Origin: Pseudomonas sp. KBW05
Lineage (GTDB): Bacteria; Pseudomonadota; Gammaproteobacteria; Pseudomonadales; Pseudomonadaceae
Reading direction: 5' to 3'
DNA: 64,000 nucleotides
NCBI RefSeq assembly: GCF_003852405.1
Contig: NZ_QAJM01000007.1
Location: 186,001 to 250,000, forward strand
Position 1 is the stretch's first letter. Each line of letters opens with the position of its first letter. The position numbers were made by a program, and so were the translations under genes. Below, piece by piece: positions 34,811-43,684 of this stretch. The notes beneath the pieces are model-generated. The model saw only the letters and a program-made list of their open reading frames with translations, was not told the DNA's origin and ran no database searches.

Positions 34811-35411
34811 CTCGTCGCTTTCCTGCAGCGTCGCCGACGTGCGCCCCTTCGCCCTGTCGCTGACGGTGGCCGCCCGCGCCGCGCTCAAGCACCAGCAACC
34901 TTGTTGTCTGTGGCTGACGGGGTTGTCCGGGTCGGGCAAGTCGACCCTGGCCAATGCGCTGGAAGTGCAGCTCAACGAGCAGGGCCGGCACACCTTCGTG
35001 CTTGATGGCGACAACGTGCGCGCCGGGTTGTGCAGCGACCTGGGCATGGGCGTGGTGGCGCGCAAGGAGAACATCCGGCGCATTGGCGAAGTGGCGCGGT
35101 TGATGGTGGATGCGGGGCTGATCGTGATCGTATCGGCGATCTCGCCGTTCAGTGCCGACCGCGAGACGGCGCGGGCACTGTTCGGGCCGGGGCAGTTTTT
35201 TGAGGTGTATGTCAGTACGCCGCTGGCGATCTGTGTGCGCCGCGATCCCAAGGGCCTGTACCGGGCGGCGCTGGACGGGCGCATCAAGGACTTCACCGGG
35301 CTGGACAGCCCCTATGAAGCCCCCCGGCAGGCCGACTGCGAAATCAACACCGACGAGGTCGAATTGGCCGAAGCCGTGGAGCACGTCCTGGCGGTTTTGT
35401 TTAAAAAGTGA
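34803..35411 (+). CDS. cysC: Adenylyl-sulfate (APS) kinase
   Basis: A 202-residue stand-alone APS kinase that makes PAPS from adenylyl sulfate and ATP. The P-loop GLSGSGKST lies at about 40-48, followed by VLDGDNVRAGL, RIGEVARLMVDAGLIV and ISPFSADRETAR, all family hallmarks. The ATG at 34803 lies inside the end of the sulfotransferase gene. Pseudomonas usually has APS kinase fused to CysN for assimilation, so a separate copy next to a sulfotransferase points to dedicated PAPS supply for sulfation rather than cysteine synthesis; that is inference. Confidence 0.93.
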   Translation: MNNSSLSCSVADVRPFALSLTVAARAALKHQQPCCLWLTGLSGSGKSTLANALEVQLNEQGRHTFVLDGDNVRAGLCSDLGMGVVARKENIRRIGEVARLMVDAGLIVIVSAISPFSADRETARALFGPGQFFEVYVSTPLAICVRRDPKGLYRAALDGRIKDFTGLDSPYEAPRQADCEINTDEVELAEAVEHVLAVLFKK

Positions 35412-35514
35412 GCAGTTGTGCGGCCGGATGTCTTACAGATAAAGCTCTCGGACAAGGCGGCGCTCACCCTGTGCTAATATCGCGCCCCTGTTCATTTTGT
35501 ATGTGGGTTGCTCC

Positions 35515-36939
35515 ATGAAGTTGTCCATGCCGCGATTCGATCAAGCCCCTGTCTTGGTGGTCGGCGATGTCATGCTCGACCGTTACTGGCATGGTGGTAC
35601 CTCACGGATTTCCCCTGAGGCGCCGGTACCGGTAGTCAAGGTCGAGCAAATCGAAGACCGTCCAGGCGGGGCTGCCAACGTTGCCCTCAATATTGCCGCA
35701 CTCGGCGCCCCGGCCTCCCTGGTGGGTGTGACCGGCGACGACGAAGCCGCCGACAGCCTGGCCAATAGCCTGCGCGGTGCCGGCGTGCGTGCGCAGTTCC
35801 AGCGCATCGCCCATCAGCCGACCATCGTCAAGCTGCGGGTCATGAGCCGTCACCAGCAATTGCTGCGCATCGATTTTGAAGAACCCTTCGCCACCGACGC
35901 CCTAGCCCTCAGCGGTCAGGTCGATGAGCTGCTCGAAGGCATCAAGGTGCTGGTGCTGTCCGACTACGGCAAAGGCGCGTTGAAGAACCATCAGGCGCTG
36001 ATCCAGGCTGCCAAGGCCAAAGGCATTCCGGTGCTGGCCGATCCCAAGGGCAAGGACTTCTCGATTTATCGCGGTGCCAGCCTGATCACGCCGAACCTCA
36101 GCGAGTTCGAAGCCATCGTCGGCGGCTGTGCCGATGAACACGAACTGGTGAGCAAAGGCGCGGCGCTGATGGCCGACCTCGACCTCGGCGCCTTGCTGGT
36201 GACCCGTGGCGAACACGGCATGACCCTGTTGCGCCCGGATCATCCGGCGATGCACCTGCCGGCCCGTGCCCGTGAAGTGTTCGACGTCACTGGCGCCGGT
36301 GACACGGTGATTTCCACCCTGGCCGCCTCGATTGCGGCCGGCGAGGAACTGCCCCACGCCGTGGCCCTGGCCAACCTGGCCGCGGGCATCGTGGTGGGCA
36401 AGTTGGGTACCGCTGCCATCAGCGCGCCGGAACTGCGCCGCGCGATCCAGCGTTCCGAAGGCTCGGAGCGCGGGGTGCTGGGGATCGAGCAATTGCTGTT
36501 GGCAATTGACGATGCCCGTGCCCACAACGAAAGCATTGTGTTCACCAACGGCTGCTTCGACATCCTGCATGCCGGCCACGTGACGTACCTGGAACAGGCG
36601 CGCGCCCAAGGCGATCGCCTGATCGTGGCGGTCAACGACGACGCCTCGGTCAGCCGCCTGAAAGGCCCTGGCCGTCCGATCAACAGCGTTGACCGGCGCA
36701 TGGCTGTATTGGCCGGTCTGGGCGCAGTGGACTGGGTGATCAGCTTCGCCGAAGGCACCCCGGAAAACCTGCTGGCCCAGGTCAAGCCCGACGTGCTGGT
36801 CAAGGGCGGGGACTATTCCGTCGACCAGGTGGTGGGGGCCGACATCGTCAGCGCCTACGGCGGCACAGTCAAAGTGTTGGGGCTGGTTGAAAACAGCTCG
36901 ACCACGGCCATCGTCGAGAAGATCCGCAACAATGAGTAA
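35515..36939 (+). CDS. hldE: Bifunctional heptose 7-phosphate kinase/heptose 1-phosphate adenylyltransferase
   Basis: A 474-residue fusion enzyme of ADP-heptose synthesis, which supplies waaC and waaF. The N-terminal ribokinase-like kinase (about 1-318) begins VLVVGDVMLDRYWHG and contains DRPGGAANVA and the active-site FDVTGAGDTVIS. The C-terminal cytidylyltransferase-like domain (about 340-474) has FTNGCFDILHAGHVTYLEQA, then VNDDASVSRLKG and VKGGDY. The ATG at 35515 gives the family N-terminus; an upstream ATG at 35497 adds only six unconserved residues. It overlaps the next gene by 8 nt. Confidence 0.97.
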   Translation: MKLSMPRFDQAPVLVVGDVMLDRYWHGGTSRISPEAPVPVVKVEQIEDRPGGAANVALNIAALGAPASLVGVTGDDEAADSLANSLRGAGVRAQFQRIAHQPTIVKLRVMSRHQQLLRIDFEEPFATDALALSGQVDELLEGIKVLVLSDYGKGALKNHQALIQAAKAKGIPVLADPKGKDFSIYRGASLITPNLSEFEAIVGGCADEHELVSKGAALMADLDLGALLVTRGEHGMTLLRPDHPAMHLPARAREVFDVTGAGDTVISTLAASIAAGEELPHAVALANLAAGIVVGKLGTAAISAPELRRAIQRSEGSERGVLGIEQLLLAIDDARAHNESIVFTNGCFDILHAGHVTYLEQARAQGDRLIVAVNDDASVSRLKGPGRPINSVDRRMAVLAGLGAVDWVISFAEGTPENLLAQVKPDVLVKGGDYSVDQVVGADIVSAYGGTVKVLGLVENSSTTAIVEKIRNNE

Positions 36940-37858
36940 GTGTGTCCTGATTACCGGGGGTGCGGGCTTTATCGGCTCGCACCTGGTCGATGCATTGTTG
37001 GCCAAGGGTTACGGCGTGCGCGTGTTGGACAACCTGTCCACCGGCAAGCGCAGTAACCTGGCGTTGGATAACCCGCGTGTCGAATTGCTGGAAGGCGATG
37101 TGGCCGACGCCGAGCTGGTGGCGCGTGCCGCTGTCGGCACGGCGGCGGTGGTTCATCTGGCGGCGGTGGCTTCGGTGCAGGCGTCGGTGGATGATCCGGT
37201 CAGCACGCACCAGAGCAATTTTGTCGGCACCCTGAATGTGTGCGAAGCGATGCGCAAGGCGGGCGTTAAGCGCGTGGTCTTTGCCTCGAGCGCAGCGGTG
37301 TACGGCAATAACGGCGAGGGCGCTTCGATTGACGAAGAGACCACCAAGGCGCCGTTGACGCCGTATGCGTCCGACAAGTTGGCCGGTGAGCACTACTTTG
37401 ATTTCTACCGCCGCCAGCATGGCCTGGAGCCGGTGATTTTCCGCTTCTTCAATATCTTCGGCCCGCGCCAGGACCCGTCCTCGCCGTATTCCGGGGTGAT
37501 CAGCATCTTCAGCGAGCGCGTGCAGCAGGGCGTGCCGATTGCCGTGTTTGGCGATGGCGAGCAGACCCGTGACTTCATGTACGTGGAAGACCTGGTTGAC
37601 GTGCTGGTGCAAGCCATTGAAGCGCCGGACGCACCGTTGGGCGCGATCAATGTGGGCTGGAATCGCACGACTACGCTCAAGCAGGTGTTGCAGGCGCTGG
37701 AAGAAATTGTCGGCAAGTTGCCGGCGGTGACTTACGGGCCGGCGCGTTCCGGGGATATTCGCCACTCGCGGGCGAATAACCAGCGGTTGTTGGCGAGCTT
37801 CAAACTACCCGAGCCGACCCCGTTGAAGGTCGGCCTGGAACGCTTGCTCAAAGGCTGA
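36932..37858 (+). CDS. NAD-dependent sugar-nucleotide epimerase/dehydratase
   Basis: A 308-residue extended short-chain dehydrogenase. The Rossmann motif GGAGFIGSHLVD lies at about 9-20, catalytic Ser in FASSAAVYG, Tyr-x3-Lys in YASDKLAGE (about 150-158), and substrate-binding FRFFNIFGPRQDP follows. The closest functional type is UDP-glucose/UDP-N-acetylglucosamine 4-epimerase. The start overlaps the hldE stop, so the two are co-translated. It probably supplies an epimerised UDP-hexose for the core transferases, but the exact substrate is not readable. Confidence 0.85.
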   Translation: MSKCVLITGGAGFIGSHLVDALLAKGYGVRVLDNLSTGKRSNLALDNPRVELLEGDVADAELVARAAVGTAAVVHLAAVASVQASVDDPVSTHQSNFVGTLNVCEAMRKAGVKRVVFASSAAVYGNNGEGASIDEETTKAPLTPYASDKLAGEHYFDFYRRQHGLEPVIFRFFNIFGPRQDPSSPYSGVISIFSERVQQGVPIAVFGDGEQTRDFMYVEDLVDVLVQAIEAPDAPLGAINVGWNRTTTLKQVLQALEEIVGKLPAVTYGPARSGDIRHSRANNQRLLASFKLPEPTPLKVGLERLLKG

Positions 37859-37870
37859 CGCAATCACAAA

Positions 37871-37960
37871 TGTGGGAGCGGGCTTGCTCGCGAAGGCGGT
37901 GTACCAGTCTCTTCCTGTGCTGGCTGACCCACCGCTTTCGCGAGCAAGCCCGCTCCCACA
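37871..37960. repeat. REPIN
   Basis: An inverted REP pair lies 12 nt after the epimerase stop, between convergent genes. Confidence 0.95.
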
Positions 37961-37998
37961 TTTGGATTTGTGCAGGGCTTGGCAATTGAATGAACCAG

Positions 37999-38958
37999 CT
38001 AGCTGCTGGCTTTCTTCTTCGGCGTTATCTTGCGCAACACTCGCTGTGCCAGGCGCTTCAATTTCGATTCCTTCTCCGGCTCCGCCAAGCCCTGCTGGCG
38101 CAGCCAATCCTTCCAGCGAATCCGTTCTTCACGTACCAGCCAACCTTCCTGCTGGGCGAAGCTTTCTGCCAGGTACAACCCGCGCGTACTGGCCGGGTAC
38201 AGCTGATCTTTTTTGACGGTGTACAGCTCGGCCAGCGGCTGGCCGTCTTTCAGCGGCATCAGGTACAGATCGGGGCGCTGGCGGTCGAGACGTGCCACCA
38301 ACTGGTCGCCTTCCAGGCGTTCGTCCACATGGAACAGGCTCAGGGACTTGGCCTCCTTCGGCACTTCCAGGCGCAAGTCATAGATCAGTTGCAGCGATGC
38401 GGTGGGCAGGTGCACGTAGGCCCGTGGACGTTCGATCAATTGGGTCGTGGCGCAGCGCACCGGGCGCGCGGCGCCGGACAGAGGGCTGAGGCGAAACGGC
38501 AGGGCTTCGCGATAGTGCAGCGCGGCGGAGTAGGGCGCCGGCAGCCAGGTGTCGTTGAAACGTCCGCCAAGCCAGCCTTCGGGTGTCTCCAGCAGGCACT
38601 CTTCGGCAATTTCCTGGATCGCGGTGTGCAGCGGCAGGTTCAGCTCGTGGGCCGGTACGTAACCGGAGATCAGCTTGAGCACCACGTCGCCACGGTCCTG
38701 GCGGCGCTGGCGCACCAGCACCCAGTAATCCTTGTTTTGCCAATGCAGGGTCAGGCGCACCGACACGCCCAGGTTTGCCAGTTCCAGCACGAAACGCTCG
38801 GGGTCGGCCACTTCCACCGGCTTGCGCCGTTGCAGGGTCTGGGCGAAGTTGAGCGGCATGCCGACGCTCTGGTAGTTCAGGCCTTCGGGGGTGGCTTCGA
38901 CGTGCAGCGGCAGTGTCTTGAAGTTGCTGGGGTTTTTTCTAATGAGCGTGCGCGGCAT
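37999..38958 (-). CDS. Conserved protein with a Nudix-like segment, function unknown
   Basis: A 319-residue protein that I recognise only as a conserved Pseudomonas protein, sometimes labelled a metal ABC transporter ATPase although no Walker motifs are present. It starts at the ATG at 38958 (MPRTLIRKNP) behind GAAGGAG; an upstream ATG at 39000 is less likely. At about residues 105-130, GYVPAHELNLPLHTA followed by QEIAEECLLE resembles a Nudix box (GX5E...REUXEEXGU), with Gln for Arg and a spacing of nine instead of seven. The C-terminus is strongly basic. It is first downstream of the aldo/keto reductase gene on the same strand (41 nt). Confidence 0.6.
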   Translation of the reverse strand: MPRTLIRKNPSNFKTLPLHVEATPEGLNYQSVGMPLNFAQTLQRRKPVEVADPERFVLELANLGVSVRLTLHWQNKDYWVLVRQRRQDRGDVVLKLISGYVPAHELNLPLHTAIQEIAEECLLETPEGWLGGRFNDTWLPAPYSAALHYREALPFRLSPLSGAARPVRCATTQLIERPRAYVHLPTASLQLIYDLRLEVPKEAKSLSLFHVDERLEGDQLVARLDRQRPDLYLMPLKDGQPLAELYTVKKDQLYPASTRGLYLAESFAQQEGWLVREERIRWKDWLRQQGLAEPEKESKLKRLAQRVLRKITPKKKASS

Positions 38959-38999
38959 GTCGGCTCCTTCTTGCGACGGGGTCGGCCGCGTCGGCGGCA

Positions 39000-39812
39000 T
39001 CAGAGTTGACGGATGACCCGGGCAGCGGTCGCCACGTTATGGGCCAGGTGCAGCGGATTGATGGTCCCGACAATAGCACTGGCAACGCCGGTTTGCGCAA
39101 ACAACAGCATGAAACTGGCGTGTATTGGATCCATTCCAGGCTCGAGGCAAACGTGGCCACTGGCCAGGGCTTTCTTCACCAGGATGCCCTTGCCATGGGC
39201 CGCCGCATAATCAATGACGGCTTTCTCGGCCTGTTCGTTCAAATTGTAGGTGACCATTGCGCAATCACCCTGTTCCAGAGCCTTCACGCCGCCTTCGACG
39301 GTCTTGCCGGAAAAGCCGAAACCGCGAATCTTGCCTTCCTGTTTCAGCTCGGCCAGGGTCTGGTAGACCTCGCAATCGTTGAGGATGTGCAGGTCGTTGC
39401 CGTCAGAATGCACCAGCACCAGGTCGATAAAATCCGTTTCCAGTCGTTTCAAGCTGCGCTCAATCGACAGGCGCGTATGGGCCGAGCTGAAGTCGTGGCG
39501 GGACACACCATTGTCGAACTCTTCGCCGACCTTGCTGACAATCACCCAGTCCTGGCGCTGGCCGCGCAACAGCGGGCCCAGACGCTCCTCGCTCATGCCA
39601 TAGGCCGGCGCGGTGTCGATCAGGTTGATGCCCAGCTCGCGGGCCTGGCGCAGCAGCATGCGTGCGGCATCGTCATCGGGGATCTGGAAGCCATTGGGGT
39701 ACTTCACCCCTTGGTCACGGCCCAGCTTGACGGTGCCCAGGCCCAGCGGAGAGACGAGCAGGCCGGTGCTGCCCAGCGGGCGATGCAAATCGTGCAGGGT
39801 CGGCAGGCTCAT
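39000..39812 (-). CDS. Aldo/keto reductase
   Basis: A 270-residue NADPH-dependent oxidoreductase with the AKR barrel. The catalytic tetrad is visible: Asp and Tyr in INLIDTAPAYGMSEE, Lys in VIVSKVGEEF, His in LVLVHSDG. The nucleotide-binding C-terminal part includes VASAIVGTINPLHLAHN. The substrate is unknown. It overlaps the upstream FAD oxidoreductase gene by four bases (ATGA), so the pair is co-translated, and it may act on the same metabolite. Confidence 0.88.
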   Translation of the reverse strand: MSLPTLHDLHRPLGSTGLLVSPLGLGTVKLGRDQGVKYPNGFQIPDDDAARMLLRQARELGINLIDTAPAYGMSEERLGPLLRGQRQDWVIVSKVGEEFDNGVSRHDFSSAHTRLSIERSLKRLETDFIDLVLVHSDGNDLHILNDCEVYQTLAELKQEGKIRGFGFSGKTVEGGVKALEQGDCAMVTYNLNEQAEKAVIDYAAAHGKGILVKKALASGHVCLEPGMDPIHASFMLLFAQTGVASAIVGTINPLHLAHNVATAARVIRQL

Positions 39813-40984
39813 GGCAGCAGTTGCTCCCAGGCCGGTACGCCGATGGCGGGTTTTGGCAACTCAGGCAAGGGTTCGCTTGCAGTCGGGCGAATGCCGTCGC
39901 GTTCAAGGGCGTTGATCACCCGATCGGCGAAGTCCGGCGCCAAGGCAAGCTTGGTTGGCCAGCCCACCAGCAGGCGACCATCCTCAAAGACAAAGGCGTT
40001 GTCGGGGCGGCTCAGGCCGGTTTGCAGGGGCTCGGCGCGGTCCACCCGCAGCGTGGCCCATTGGGTCTGGCTCATGTCGATCCACGGTAGCAACTGCGTC
40101 AGCTCTTGCTGGGCAGTGGCGATCTGTTCTTGCGGCGTACGCGCCACACCATCGGCCTCGGCAATATCGCCGCCCATGTACCACACCCAGTTGCCATCGG
40201 CGGCCGGGTGCGTAGTGACGGTGATGCGCGGCTTGGTGCCGCCGCCCAGGCAATGGGCGTACAGCGGCTTCAGGCCGGGGCCTTTGGCAATGATCATGTG
40301 CAACGGGCGTTTTTGCATCGCCGGCTTGCTCAGGCCCAGGGCGGTCAGCAAGTCCGCAGTGCCGGCGCCGGCGCTCAAGACGATGCGTTGTGCACGGATC
40401 GCGCGGCCATCGACCGTCAAGCCCACCAGCTTGTTGCCTTCCAGCAGCGGGGCGATGTGTTGCCCGGCGAGCAGGCCGTCGCCGGCCAGTTGCGCGAGGC
40501 GTTCGATCAGGCTCGGCACGTCCACCACCAGTTCGGCCAGGCGATAGACCTTGCCTTTGAAACGGCGGTCTTGCAGGGCCGGCGGCAGGTCGTCGCCCTT
40601 GACCTGATCGACACGCCCGCGCACGGCCTTGCTGGCGAAGAAGCTGGTGAGGTTGCCGGCGAGGGTGCCGGGGGACCACAGGTAATGGGCTTCGGACAAC
40701 AGGCGCACGCCCGTCAGGTCCAGCTCACCGTTGCCCGCCAAGGCTTCGCGCCAGCGGCGCGGCATGTCGGCGATGGCTTCGGAGGCGCCGGTGAGGGCGC
40801 CGTGCAGGGCGTATTTCGCACCGCCGTGAATGATCCCCTGGGACTTCACGCTTTGCCCGCCACCCAAGGTGGCGCTTTCCACCAACACCGTGGAAAACCC
40901 CTGGCGGCGCAGGCGCGCATTCAGCCAGAGGCCGGCAACCCCGGCGCCGACAATCAGAACGTCGGTGGAAATAACGGATGGCAT
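39809..40984 (-). CDS. FAD-dependent oxidoreductase (DAO family)
   Basis: A 391-residue flavoprotein. The dinucleotide-binding motif VLIVGAGVAGLWLNARL lies near the N-terminus, followed by an acidic ribose-binding segment (TVLVESATLGGGQS) and SQGIIHGGAKYAL, typical of glycerol-3-phosphate dehydrogenase/D-amino-acid oxidase-like proteins. A second FAD contact appears as IVLSAGAGTADLL. The substrate is unknown. It is transcribed with the aldo/keto reductase. Confidence 0.85.
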   Translation of the reverse strand: MPSVISTDVLIVGAGVAGLWLNARLRRQGFSTVLVESATLGGGQSVKSQGIIHGGAKYALHGALTGASEAIADMPRRWREALAGNGELDLTGVRLLSEAHYLWSPGTLAGNLTSFFASKAVRGRVDQVKGDDLPPALQDRRFKGKVYRLAELVVDVPSLIERLAQLAGDGLLAGQHIAPLLEGNKLVGLTVDGRAIRAQRIVLSAGAGTADLLTALGLSKPAMQKRPLHMIIAKGPGLKPLYAHCLGGGTKPRITVTTHPAADGNWVWYMGGDIAEADGVARTPQEQIATAQQELTQLLPWIDMSQTQWATLRVDRAEPLQTGLSRPDNAFVFEDGRLLVGWPTKLALAPDFADRVINALERDGIRPTASEPLPELPKPAIGVPAWEQLLP

Positions 40985-41039
40985 GGGCGACCTCAGTGTT
41001 CAAGACAAGAGGCGCAGTATACAGGCTGTTGCGTGGCGG

Positions 41040-41375
41040 TCAGTGCCCGGCGGTTTTCGAGAACAACTGGATCACCACCACGCCCAGCACAATCAGGCCC
41101 ATGCCGAGCATCGCCGGCAGGTCGAGTTTCTGCCCGTAGATAAACAGCGCGGCGATGCTCACCATCACGATACCCATCCCGGCCCACACCGCGTAGGCCA
41201 CGCCCACCGGCACGGTGCGCACCACCAGGGTCAGCATCCAGAAGGCGACGCCGTAGCCGACGATCACCAGCGCCAGTGGAATCGGGGTGCTCCAGCCTTT
41301 GATGGCTTTCATGGAAACGGTGGCGATCACTTCCGAGCAGATGGCGATAGCCAAGTAGTAGTAGGCAGGGTTCAT
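41040..41375 (-). CDS. SMR-family multidrug/quaternary ammonium efflux protein
   Basis: A 111-residue four-helix inner-membrane protein. The essential Glu of the first helix is in AICSEVIATVSMK (about residue 14), and WAGMGIVMVS and LGMGLIVLGVVVIQL match EmrE/QacE. It functions as a dual-topology dimer exchanging protons for cationic drugs. The ATG at 41375 has GAGGAT upstream; a frame to 41417 adds 14 non-conserved residues. It is divergent from a LysR regulator that may control it. Confidence 0.9.
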   Translation of the reverse strand: MNPAYYYLAIAICSEVIATVSMKAIKGWSTPIPLALVIVGYGVAFWMLTLVVRTVPVGVAYAVWAGMGIVMVSIAALFIYGQKLDLPAMLGMGLIVLGVVVIQLFSKTAGH

Positions 41376-41437
41376 GGGGTAATCCTCGGTGTGAAGCGCT
41401 TTTGATAAGGCCGGCATTTTAGGGCTTTATCAGATGG

Positions 41438-41452
41438 GGTAAAGTCATTACC
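41438..41452. promoter_or_regulatory. Dyad in the SMR/LysR intergenic region
   Basis: GGTAA-N5-TTACC lies 27 nt before the LysR start and 63 nt from the SMR start. Its form (short dyad, 15 nt) fits a LysR-type binding site and could serve both divergent genes. Binding is untested. Confidence 0.4.
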
Positions 41453-41478
41453 TATCCGAATTAAAGATGGGTTGAGCC

Positions 41479-42369
41479 ATGAGCGTGCAATGGAACCTGG
41501 AACAGATGCGCCTGTTTGTCAGCGTCGCCGAGCAGCGTTCGTTTTCCGCGGTGGCGCGCGGGCAGCGCAAGGCGCAGTCGGCGGTGAGCAATGGCATTGC
41601 GCTGCTGGAAGCCGACTTGGGCGTGAGCCTGTTCGAGCGTAGCAGCGGCCGCCAGCCACGCCTGACCGCAGCCGGCACGGTGTTGCTGGAAGAAGCCCGG
41701 GAAGTGCTGCGCCAGTGCGAGCGCCTCAACGGCCGGGCGCTGTCTCTGATGCGCGGCGAAGAAGCCTGCCTGCGCCTGGCCCAGGATGAGGCGATGCTGT
41801 ATCAGCCGGTGCTCGACAGCCTGGATGCACTGGCTGGGCAATTTCCCAATCTGGAAGTACAGATTTCCAGCGCCGCCCAAGGCGATGTCGCACGCAAGCT
41901 GGTGGAGCGCAAGGCGGACCTGGGCATGTTGTTCTATCACGATCAAATCCCCGAAGCGTTGGAGCGGCGGGTGGTGGGCAGCGTGGAGATGGTCACCGTC
42001 TGTGGACGCAATCATCCGCTGGCCCGGCAGAAAACCGTGGATTGCCAGGGCCTGGCGCAGTATCGCCAGTTGCTGATGTCGACCCAGACCAGTGTCTACC
42101 CCGGCAGCGAGGCCGCCAGCCCGCAGGTGTGGCGCGCCGATAGCTTTTACGTGCTGGCCGAATGGCTGACCCGTGGCCTGGGTTGGGCCTGGTTGCCGCG
42201 GCATGTGGTGCAGTACCCGACCTACCAGAACCAGATGGTCGAACTGGACAGCGAATGGACCCCGCCGGCGCTGGTGGTGGAGCTGGTGTGGCGGCGCGAC
42301 GAACCCCTCGGCCCGGCCGCGCGTTTTCTGGCGGAACGTTTTGCCGAGTGCCTACGCGCGATTGACTGA
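41479..42369 (+). CDS. LysR-family transcriptional regulator
   Basis: A 296-residue regulator. The N-terminal winged helix-turn-helix (about 5-65) reads LEQMRLFVSVAEQRSFSAVA and QSAVSNGIALLEADLGVSLFER, and the effector domain (about 95-290) has the periplasmic-binding-protein fold. The inducer is unknown. Divergence from the SMR gene suggests it controls efflux, which is inference from context. Confidence 0.92.
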   Translation: MSVQWNLEQMRLFVSVAEQRSFSAVARGQRKAQSAVSNGIALLEADLGVSLFERSSGRQPRLTAAGTVLLEEAREVLRQCERLNGRALSLMRGEEACLRLAQDEAMLYQPVLDSLDALAGQFPNLEVQISSAAQGDVARKLVERKADLGMLFYHDQIPEALERRVVGSVEMVTVCGRNHPLARQKTVDCQGLAQYRQLLMSTQTSVYPGSEAASPQVWRADSFYVLAEWLTRGLGWAWLPRHVVQYPTYQNQMVELDSEWTPPALVVELVWRRDEPLGPAARFLAERFAECLRAID

Positions 42370-42392
42370 AAAAGCCGATAAACTCCGCCGCC

Positions 42393-43670
42393 ATGAATAG
42401 AACTCTCTATAGCTGTCTGTTTTATCTGGCGCTGCCGTTGGTGGCTTTACGTCTGTGGCTGCGTGCGCGCAAGGCGCCGGCCTATGCCAAGCGGGTCAGC
42501 GAGCGCTTCTCGTATGGCTTGCCGGTGTTGCAGCCGGGCGGGATCTGGGTGCATGCGGTGTCGGTGGGCGAGAGCATCGCCGCTGCGCCGATGGTGCGCG
42601 GGCTGCTGGAACGTTATCCGACGCTTGCGATCACCGTCACCTGCATGACGCCCACCGGGTCCGAGCGCATTCAGGCGTTGTTCGCCAATGAACCGCGCGT
42701 GCAGCACTGCTACCTGCCCTATGACTTGCCGTGCGCGGCCAAGCGGTTTCTTGATCGCGTGCAGCCGAAACTGGCGGTGATCATGGAGACCGAGCTGTGG
42801 CCCAACCATATCCACGCCTGCGCCCAGCGCGGTATTCCCGTGGCATTGGCCAACGGTCGGTTGTCGGCACGCTCGGCCAAGGGCTATGGGCGTTTCGCCA
42901 AGCTGACTGCGCCGATGCTGGCTGAGATGAGCCTGCTCGCGGTGCAGACCGAGACTGAGGCCGAGCGTTTCCGCAGCCTGGGTGCGCGACCTGAAACCGT
43001 CGATGTCACCGGCTCGATCAAGTTCGACCTGACCATCGACCCCGAACTGCCACGTCGCGCCGCCGCGTTGCGTGAGCAATGGGGTGCCACGGAGCGCCCG
43101 GTGTGGATCGCTGCCAGCACCCATGAAGGTGAAGATGAAGTGGTGCTGGCCGCTCATCGTCAGTTGCTCGACAGCTATCCCAATGCGTTATTGATTCTGG
43201 TGCCGCGCCACCAGGAGCGTTTCGGGCCGATGTTCGACCTGTGTGGGCAGCAGGGATTCGCCACGGTGCGCCGTTCCACAGGCGAACCCGTCACCGCGCA
43301 AACGTCGGTGTTGCTCGGCGATACCATGGGCGAATTGCTGTTTCTGTATGCCTTGGCCGACAGCGCCTTTGTCGGCGGCAGCCTGGTGGCGACCGGTGGG
43401 CACAATCCGCTGGAACCGGCGGCGTTGGCAAAACCGGTGATCATGGGGCCGCACGTGTTCAACTTCCTCGAAATCACCGCGATGATGCGTGAGGCCGGGG
43501 CGTTGCGGCAGGTGGATGATGCGCAAGGGTTGGCCGAGGCCGTGCGCCAGTTGTTCGAGTTGCCGCAGGATGCGCGCAGGATGGGGCAGGCGGGGCTCAA
43601 GGTGATGCAGGCCAACCAAGGTGCTTTGAAGCGTTTGCTGGATGGCTTGGGCAAACTCATCACCCACTGA
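42393..43670 (+). CDS. waaA: Kdo transferase WaaA
   Basis: A 425-residue GT30 enzyme that transfers Kdo from CMP-Kdo to lipid IVA. An N-terminal membrane-anchoring helix (YSCLFYLALPLVALRLWL) precedes the acceptor domain with IWVHAVSVGESIAAAPM (catalytic Glu) and METELWPNHI. The donor domain contains WIAASTHEGEDEVVL, LVPRHQERF and FVGGSLVATGGHNPLEPAA, all family signatures. It begins 23 nt after the LysR gene, so read-through is likely. Confidence 0.96.
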   Translation: MNRTLYSCLFYLALPLVALRLWLRARKAPAYAKRVSERFSYGLPVLQPGGIWVHAVSVGESIAAAPMVRGLLERYPTLAITVTCMTPTGSERIQALFANEPRVQHCYLPYDLPCAAKRFLDRVQPKLAVIMETELWPNHIHACAQRGIPVALANGRLSARSAKGYGRFAKLTAPMLAEMSLLAVQTETEAERFRSLGARPETVDVTGSIKFDLTIDPELPRRAAALREQWGATERPVWIAASTHEGEDEVVLAAHRQLLDSYPNALLILVPRHQERFGPMFDLCGQQGFATVRRSTGEPVTAQTSVLLGDTMGELLFLYALADSAFVGGSLVATGGHNPLEPAALAKPVIMGPHVFNFLEITAMMREAGALRQVDDAQGLAEAVRQLFELPQDARRMGQAGLKVMQANQGALKRLLDGLGKLITH

Positions 43671-43684
43671 CAACAGAGGTCAAA

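Noticed and set aside
39006-40547. A 513-codon plus-strand frame across the aldo/keto reductase and FAD oxidoreductase genes
   Set aside because: It spans two well-supported minus-strand genes and has no domain of its own.
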